From: Enterococcus faecalis
GTDB taxonomy: Bacteria > Bacillota > Bacilli > Lactobacillales > Enterococcaceae
DNA length: 64,000 bases
Assembly (NCBI RefSeq): GCF_029024925.1
Contig: NZ_CP118962.1
Span: 594,501-658,500, forward strand
Reading direction: 5' to 3'
Positions 59,130-64,000 of this stretch are shown here, one piece after another. The notes under the pieces were generated by a model. The model was given only the letters and a program-made list of their open reading frames with translations, searched no databases and was not told the DNA's origin. The position numbers and the translations under genes were made by a program. The first letter of the stretch is position 1, and each line of letters starts with the position of its first letter.

Positions 59130-59158
59130 ACTGTACCACCAGAAAAAATATCTGTCAA
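59130..59158 (-). promoter_or_regulatory. Promoter of the tandem T-box operon
   Basis: On the minus strand, a perfect TTGACA (59158-59153) and TACAGT (59135-59130) are 17 bases apart, upstream of the distal T-box. Confidence 0.85.
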
Positions 59159-59274
59159 CTCTTATTCTTAAAAAAATAATTTTCTTTCAAAAAGTAAGTG
59201 CTGAAAAAGGACAAATGTATGGAAAATCATGTAAAATGTAGGTAAGTTGTTTGAACAGAAGGAGGAGTTTTGGT

Positions 59275-60906
59275 ATGAAACAGAAAAAGTGGTTAATCGG
59301 ACTTGTTGCACTGGGCTTGGTTTTAGCAGCATGTGGAAGTGGCGGTTCGAAAACGACCTCGAATGAAGCAGCTACACAGAAAATTAACGTCGCATCTGGT
59401 GGTGAACTCTCGACATTAGACAGCGCTCATTATACAGATGTCTATAGTTCCGATATGATTGGTCAAGTAGTTGAAGGCTTGTATCGACAAGATAAAAACG
59501 GAGATCCTGAGCTAGCTATGGCGAAAGCAGAGCCACAAGTTAGTGAAGACGGGTTAGTCTATACATTCAAGTTACGAGAGGCAAAATGGACAAACGGGGA
59601 TCCAGTTAAAGCAGGGGATTTTGTAGTTGCGTTTAGAAACGTGGTCGATCCAGCATACGGTTCAAGTAGCAGTAATCAAATGGATATTTTTAAAAATGGG
59701 CGTGCGGTGCGGGAAGGACAAGCCACGATGGAAGAATTTGGTGTCAAAGCAATCGATGACCAGACACTAGAACTAACATTGGAAAATTCAATTCCTTATT
59801 TAGCCCAAGTCTTAGTTGGAACACCTTTTATGCCTAAAAACGAAGCCTTTGCCAAAGAAAAAGGTACTGCCTATGGGACTTCTGCAGATAATTTTGTTGG
59901 CAATGGACCGTTTGTAATTTCAGGCTGGGATGGCAATTCCGAAACTTGGAAATTGAAGAAGAATGATCATTATTGGGATAAAGAACACGTAAAATTGAAT
60001 GAAATTGATGTTCAAGTAGTGAAAGAAATTGGCACAGGAGCCAATCTTTTTGATAATGGTGATTTAGATTACACTGTTTTAGCAGATACTTATGCACTTC
60101 AGTATAAAGAGTCAAAACAAGCGCATTTTGTTCCTAAAGCCATGGTGGGTTATTTAAGCCCAAATCATCGCCGTGAAATTACCGGCAACGAACATGTTCG
60201 AAAAGCTTTTTTACAAGCGATTGACAAAGAAACTTTTGCAAAAGAAATTTTAGGAGATGGCTCGACAGCTTTAAATGGTTTTGTACCAGCTAATTTTGCA
60301 AAAAATCCAGATACAGGTGAAGATTTCCGCAAAGAAAATGGTGATTTATTGCCATATAATATTAAAGAAGCCCAAGCTAACTGGAACAAAGCGAAAGAAG
60401 AGTTGGGCAAAGATAAAATTGAATTGGAACTAATCTCAGCGGACTCAGCGATTGCCAAGAAAACCATTGAATTTGTTCAAGGGCAATTGCAACAAAATTT
60501 ACCAGGTTTAACAATCAAATTAAAATCATTGCCTTTGCAAAATCGTTTGGATTTACAAACAGCAGGTAATTACGATTTAGCCTTTGGAACATGGACACCT
60601 GACTATGCTGATCCCTTTAATTTTTTAGAATTTTATGACTCAAAAAGTGGCTTAAATACTTCTGGTTATAACGATTCAGCGTATGATGCGGGTCTCCAAA
60701 AAGTTAGAAAAGATTACGCTAATGAACCTGAAAAACGCTGGAATGAATTACTAAGTTTAGAAAAAACATTAATTGAAAAAGATGCCGGTGTTTTACCATT
60801 ATTCCAAGGAGCCATTGGTTACTTGAAATCAGATCGCTTACAAGGCTTGCAAGTATTTTCTTTTGGCCGCACAGTATCCTATCGTTTAGCTTATGTAGAA
60901 GAATAA
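59275..60906 (+). CDS. OppA-like oligopeptide-binding lipoprotein
   Basis: The start chosen is the ATG at 59275 behind AAGGAGGAG, giving 543 residues. The lipobox is LVLAAC (about residue 20). The SBP family-5 fold is seen in VVEGLYRQDKNGDPELAMA, YTFKLREAKWTNGDPV and FGTWTPDYADPFNFLEFY. It captures peptides (or peptide signals) for an Opp permease encoded elsewhere; no opp permease genes are beside it. Orphan OppA proteins in enterococci also bind pheromone peptides, but specificity cannot be read here. Confidence 0.93.
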   Translation: MKQKKWLIGLVALGLVLAACGSGGSKTTSNEAATQKINVASGGELSTLDSAHYTDVYSSDMIGQVVEGLYRQDKNGDPELAMAKAEPQVSEDGLVYTFKLREAKWTNGDPVKAGDFVVAFRNVVDPAYGSSSSNQMDIFKNGRAVREGQATMEEFGVKAIDDQTLELTLENSIPYLAQVLVGTPFMPKNEAFAKEKGTAYGTSADNFVGNGPFVISGWDGNSETWKLKKNDHYWDKEHVKLNEIDVQVVKEIGTGANLFDNGDLDYTVLADTYALQYKESKQAHFVPKAMVGYLSPNHRREITGNEHVRKAFLQAIDKETFAKEILGDGSTALNGFVPANFAKNPDTGEDFRKENGDLLPYNIKEAQANWNKAKEELGKDKIELELISADSAIAKKTIEFVQGQLQQNLPGLTIKLKSLPLQNRLDLQTAGNYDLAFGTWTPDYADPFNFLEFYDSKSGLNTSGYNDSAYDAGLQKVRKDYANEPEKRWNELLSLEKTLIEKDAGVLPLFQGAIGYLKSDRLQGLQVFSFGRTVSYRLAYVEE

Positions 60907-61012
60907 ATTGACTTCTGAAAAGTCCTATCTTTTGAAAAAGTCTGCTTTCTGTTTTATCCTTAAAGTAGGAAAATTAACTAAAAAAATCAACTATGAAAGG
61001 TAGGTTTTTCAA

Positions 61013-61261
61013 ATGTTTAGCTTTCTATGGGCATTAATTGTCGGAGGAATTATTGGCGCAATTGCTGGCGCAATTTTAGGAAAAGACGTGCCTGGTGGCA
61101 TTATTGGAAATATTATCGTGGGCTTTTTAGGAAGTTGGGTAGCATCACTCTTGTTGCCTTCTTTAGGACCAGTCATCGGCGGGTTTCCAATTATCTCAGC
61201 GTTGCTAGGAGCGATTATCTGTATCGCTATTTACTCTTTTATTGTAAACCGCAAGGCGTAA
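61013..61261 (+). CDS. GlsB/YeaQ/YmgE-family membrane stress protein
   Basis: This 82-residue protein has three hydrophobic, glycine-rich segments (FLWALIVGGIIGAIAGAILG; GGIIGNIIVGFLGSWVASLLLPS; GGFPIISALLGAIICIAIYSFI). It matches the transglycosylase-associated protein family (Pfam Transgly_assoc), which includes enterococcal GlsB stress proteins. Function is not known in detail. Confidence 0.9.
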   Translation: MFSFLWALIVGGIIGAIAGAILGKDVPGGIIGNIIVGFLGSWVASLLLPSLGPVIGGFPIISALLGAIICIAIYSFIVNRKA

Positions 61262-61274
61262 AATTTTAAAATTA

Positions 61275-61315
61275 AAAAATACCACCGAGTGTTTCTTTCG
61301 GTGGTATTTTTGTTT
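61275..61315. terminator. Bidirectional terminator
   Basis: AATACCACCGA pairs with TCGGTGGTATT, between A and T runs; it lies between converging genes. Confidence 0.88.
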
Positions 61316-61326
61316 GTTGAAATTAT

Positions 61327-61650
61327 TTAAGATTCTAACATTTCTGCAGGTAATAAAATCGTTTCACGATGGCCATCATCAAAAGCAAAAATTCGCGACG
61401 GATATGCCGTAGAATAACTAAATGGTAAGTCGATGGCCATTTCTACTGAACTATTTTCTTGAGAAAAATGGACAGTCACCTTGCCATTATTGTTCAACAA
61501 ATCAAAGTGAAGTAAGTCGTTTAAAGGGATAACCCCTTTTAGATTTAAGTCAATAATCAACCAAATACTATCAATTAAGCCACTAGGTAAGCTAGAAACA
61601 ACACCTAATGAAGCATAGCGGCTACGGTCACTATCAAAACGTTCAAACAT
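61327..61650 (-). CDS. DUF960-family protein
   Basis: This 107-residue soluble protein has the layout of DUF960 (RYASLGVVSSLPSGLIDSIWLIID at the start, VTVHFSQENSS in the middle). Some relatives are found in staphylococci. No function known. The start follows GGAGGTCAT-type sequence (AAAAGGAGG on the minus strand). Confidence 0.75.
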   Translation of the reverse strand: MFERFDSDRSRYASLGVVSSLPSGLIDSIWLIIDLNLKGVIPLNDLLHFDLLNNNGKVTVHFSQENSSVEMAIDLPFSYSTAYPSRIFAFDDGHRETILLPAEMLES

Positions 61651-61823
61651 ATGGATGACCTCCTTTTTGTTTACTTACTTTTAGTATACTGCAAATTTTA
61701 AAAAAAGAAATTGTTTCGTTTGAAAATATTGCGTAGATTAGCAAAAATTTAATATTCCTCTGTAGCTTCCTAGCTCTGCAGGTGTCATCATTTATGTGAA
61801 GAAATCAAGTCATGCAGTAAAAA

Positions 61824-61863
61824 GAAAATGGGACGTACGTTGTTTCAACGTACGTCCCATTTC
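61824..61863 (-). terminator. Terminator of rplY/ctc (minus strand)
   Basis: A perfect 17-base stem AAATGGGACGTACGTTG/CAACGTACGTCCCATTT with a 3-base loop. On the minus strand it ends in TTCTTTTT. Confidence 0.88.
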
Positions 61864-61901
61864 TAAAACTTACGAGAATCAGCTGAACAAAAGTGTACTC
61901 T

Positions 61902-62510
61902 TTATTCGGCTAATTCTGGTTCAGTCGTTTCAGCAGCTGTTCCTTCTTCTTCTTCAGGAGCAGTTTGTGCTTCAACAATAGCAACTAGTTGTTCTTCTGG
62001 ATCAGTTAAAATTTCATAGTCTTTGTGTTCAGGTAAATCAGCGATTGTAAGAGCATCACCAATTTCTAAGTTTGTAATATCTACTTCAATTGATTCTGGC
62101 AATTTATCTGGTGTGGCTGCCACTAAAACAGTGTACAAGTTTTGAGCTAAGGTACCCCCAGCTTTCACACCCGCAGATTCACCAATTAATTGAACTTCTG
62201 CTTCGACTTCTGTTGTTTCTTTCATATTTACAGATAAGAATTCAACATGAAGCATTTGACCAGTAAAGGTATCTAATTGTGCTTTTGACATTAATGTGTT
62301 GATGTTTTTCCCATCAACTGTCATTTTAATAACGGTGTTAGCACCATGTTCGCGTAAAATTTTTGATAAGTCTTTTTCTTCAAAATAGATTGGTGTACTT
62401 TCAATTTGGTAACCGTAAACAATGGCAGGTACTTTCCCTTCGTGACGTAGCTGATTTCTTAGTGAACGTGGACGGATAGCTCTTTCTTTAACTTCTAATT
62501 GTACTGACAT
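61902..62510 (-). CDS. rplY: 50S ribosomal protein L25/general stress protein Ctc
   Basis: This 202-residue protein has an N-terminal L25 domain (RSLRNQLRHEGKVPAIVYGY), a central TL5-like domain, and a Glu/Thr-rich C-terminal tail (APEEEEGTAAETTEPELAE). L25 binds 5S rRNA; the longer Ctc form is a stress protein in Gram-positives. The start follows GGAGGAA. Confidence 0.96.
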   Translation of the reverse strand: MSVQLEVKERAIRPRSLRNQLRHEGKVPAIVYGYQIESTPIYFEEKDLSKILREHGANTVIKMTVDGKNINTLMSKAQLDTFTGQMLHVEFLSVNMKETTEVEAEVQLIGESAGVKAGGTLAQNLYTVLVAATPDKLPESIEVDITNLEIGDALTIADLPEHKDYEILTDPEEQLVAIVEAQTAPEEEEGTAAETTEPELAE

Positions 62511-62840
62511 AACCTAATTCCTCCTTGAAATAATGAGTGATTTGGTTAAACTCAGAAACAAAACATAATGGAAAAAAGAAACTCTTTTTTCAGTTGTTCT
62601 TGTCTAGAAAAATGCTAACAATAATCAAAAAATCCCCACAAATATTGCCAGGCAACACTCATGGGAATGGTTCATTGTTATCGTTGTTCTCTCCCAGGTC
62701 ATTACGCTGTTTTTGAGAAACCTTTATTTACTTTACTTATCAACCGTAACACTTATATTTTTATACGTCAAGGAATTACCTTTTTCTACTTTTCATCTTT
62801 AACGGATTCCACTATACTAATACCAGAATGGAGCGGAACA

Positions 62841-63623
62841 ATGCGATTAGATAAATTACTAGAAGAACTTCAGTTTGGATCACGCAAAACGGTGAAACGA
62901 ATAATCAGAGGCAAGCAGGTCACTGTGGATGGCATCGTGACATTAAATGAAAGCCAAAATGTCGATGCGCAATTACAAATGATTAAAGTAAAAGGACAAT
63001 TAATTTCGCATAAGACACATGTGTACTATATGTTGAATAAGCCAAAAGGTGTGGTTAGCGCTGTCTCAGATGCATCTAAAAAAACAGTTATTGATTTGAT
63101 TGCGCCACAAGACAGACGCCCTGGTCTTTATCCAGTGGGCAGACTCGATGGCGATACAGAAGGGTTACTTCTATTAACAGATAATGGACAATTAGGGTAT
63201 CAATTAATTCGGCCAAATAAAGAAGTAGCGAAATGTTATGAAGTGAAAGTCAATGGTTTGGTCTCTGCAGAAGATTGTGCTAAATTTAAAGATGGGATTG
63301 TTTTGCAAGGAGGCATTCAATGTAAGCCAGCAAAAATAACTGTTCTTGCAGCGACTGAAACGGAGAGTCATGTTTTCCTGACTATTCAAGAAGGAAAATT
63401 TCACCAAGTGAAAAAAATGTTTTTATCCGTGGGAAAAAAAGTGACTGCTTTAAAACGCCAAACTATGGGGCCGTTGCGGCTAGATCCGCAATTACCTTTA
63501 GGTGCTTATCGTTCATTAACAAGAGAAGAGTTACAATTGCTATTGCCTTATTTTTTTATTGAAAAACAACAAACAAGCAAAGCGTTACCGAGTAATTTGA
63601 AAAGAGAAGAGGAACGGAAATGA
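62841..63623 (+). CDS. Pseudouridine synthase, RsuA/RluB family
   Basis: The start chosen is the ATG at 62841 after GGAG, where the S4 domain begins (MRLDKLLEELQFGSRKTVKRII), giving 260 residues. The catalytic motif is GRLDGDTEGLLLLTDNG (Asp is the nucleophile). It converts uridine to pseudouridine in rRNA, most like 16S RsuA; the exact target is uncertain. It overlaps the HAD gene by four bases (ATGA). Confidence 0.92.
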   Translation: MRLDKLLEELQFGSRKTVKRIIRGKQVTVDGIVTLNESQNVDAQLQMIKVKGQLISHKTHVYYMLNKPKGVVSAVSDASKKTVIDLIAPQDRRPGLYPVGRLDGDTEGLLLLTDNGQLGYQLIRPNKEVAKCYEVKVNGLVSAEDCAKFKDGIVLQGGIQCKPAKITVLAATETESHVFLTIQEGKFHQVKKMFLSVGKKVTALKRQTMGPLRLDPQLPLGAYRSLTREELQLLLPYFFIEKQQTSKALPSNLKREEERK

Positions 63624-64000
63624 AAACATTGCTTTTTGATGTTGATGATACATTGTTAGATTTTAAATTGGCTGAAAAGAAGGCTCTTCATGCCTTGTTT
63701 GAAGAAGAAAATGTACCATTTACATCTGAAGTCGAGTCAACATACCACCGAATTAATCAAGGATTATGGCGTTCATTTGAAGAAGGGAAAATAACAAAAG
63801 ATGTTCTCCTTGATACACGGTTTGGTTTATTGTTTGACGCGTTTAATCGAGAAGTTGATAGCGTTAAAATGGGAGAAAACTACCGAGAATATTTAAGCCA
63901 AGGACATGACTTGCTTGGCAATAGTCAACGTATTTTGGAAAAATTAGCACCCCATTATGATTTATATATTGTGACAAACGGAGTGGCAAAAACACAGTAT
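63620..64000 (+). CDS. HAD hydrolase, YjjG-like nucleotidase (3' partial)
   Basis: The gene starts at the ATG that overlaps the pseudouridine synthase stop (ATGA) and runs off the window after 127 residues. The HAD motif DVDDTLLDF, the long cap region (about 15-90) and VTNG (motif II) fit the YjjG pyrimidine-nucleotidase subgroup. Motifs III and IV lie outside the window. Confidence 0.85.
   Translation, partial: MKTLLFDVDDTLLDFKLAEKKALHALFEEENVPFTSEVESTYHRINQGLWRSFEEGKITKDVLLDTRFGLLFDAFNREVDSVKMGENYREYLSQGHDLLGNSQRILEKLAPHYDLYIVTNGVAKTQY

Noticed and set aside
58991-59179. 62-residue plus-strand open frame upstream of the OppA-like gene
   Set aside because: It lies within the T-box leader structure on the opposite strand and has no ribosome site.

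Overview
The window is low-GC Firmicute chromosome and reads as Enterococcus faecalis. The AtlA-type autolysin (GH73 plus six LysM repeats), the WxL surface-protein cluster, the metK SMK-box riboswitch, the OatA-type acetyltransferase and the RpoN gene all point that way. Gene order is ordinary core chromosome with a few accessory loci. I see no prophage, insertion sequence, CRISPR array or rRNA operon. Both ends are cut inside genes: a WxL lectin-like protein on the left and a HAD hydrolase on the right.

Layout. 1-5.7 kb: WxL surface cluster (two WxL proteins, a DUF916/DUF3324 protein, a small secreted protein, an Mga-like regulator). 5.7-8.5 kb: a P1B-type metal-exporting ATPase and an MgtC-family protein under one promoter with an ArsR/SmtB-like operator. 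8.5-11.5 kb: glutamine-type ABC importer with two binding domains fused to the permease. 11.6-20.6 kb: uvrB-uvrA behind a LexA box, a secreted YusW-like protein, and rapZ-yvcK-whiA. 20.6-24.2 kb: an orphan TIM-barrel-like gene behind a textbook sigma-54 promoter, a thioredoxin-fold protein, clpP under a CtsR box, and two small membrane-protein genes. 24.2-30.4 kb: a surface VWA adhesin followed by a membrane thioredoxin, a membrane GDPD, a Nudix hydrolase and a cold-shock gene. 30.4-38.5 kb: a tiny membrane peptide, tRNA-Arg(CCG), rpoN, oatA-like, metK, an MFS exporter and an esterase. 38.5-45.9 kb: two TetR-controlled ABC systems. 45.9-50 kb (minus strand): ytqB/ytqA-type genes, a PAP2 phosphatase and a DUF1700/DUF4097 envelope-sensing pair. 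50.2-55.3 kb: atlA and leuS with its T-box. 55.3-64 kb: small membrane proteins, an amino-acid ABC importer behind two T-boxes in series, an OppA-like lipoprotein, a GlsB-like protein, a DUF960 protein, L25/Ctc, a pseudouridine synthase and a HAD phosphatase.

Regulation is unusually readable here. The window shows three T-box leaders, one SMK box, LexA and CtsR operators, a sigma-54 promoter with candidate upstream repeats, a metal-sensor operator and a 48-bp double TetR-type palindrome, besides many strong intrinsic terminators. The least explained items are: the sigma-54-driven orphan gene; the tandem T-box ABC operon (specifiers best read as His, but with T-box UGGN residues that do not match a C73 discriminator); the adhesin with two lone cysteines beside a membrane thioredoxin; a CTG-start membrane peptide; and an orphan terminator that may end a small RNA.
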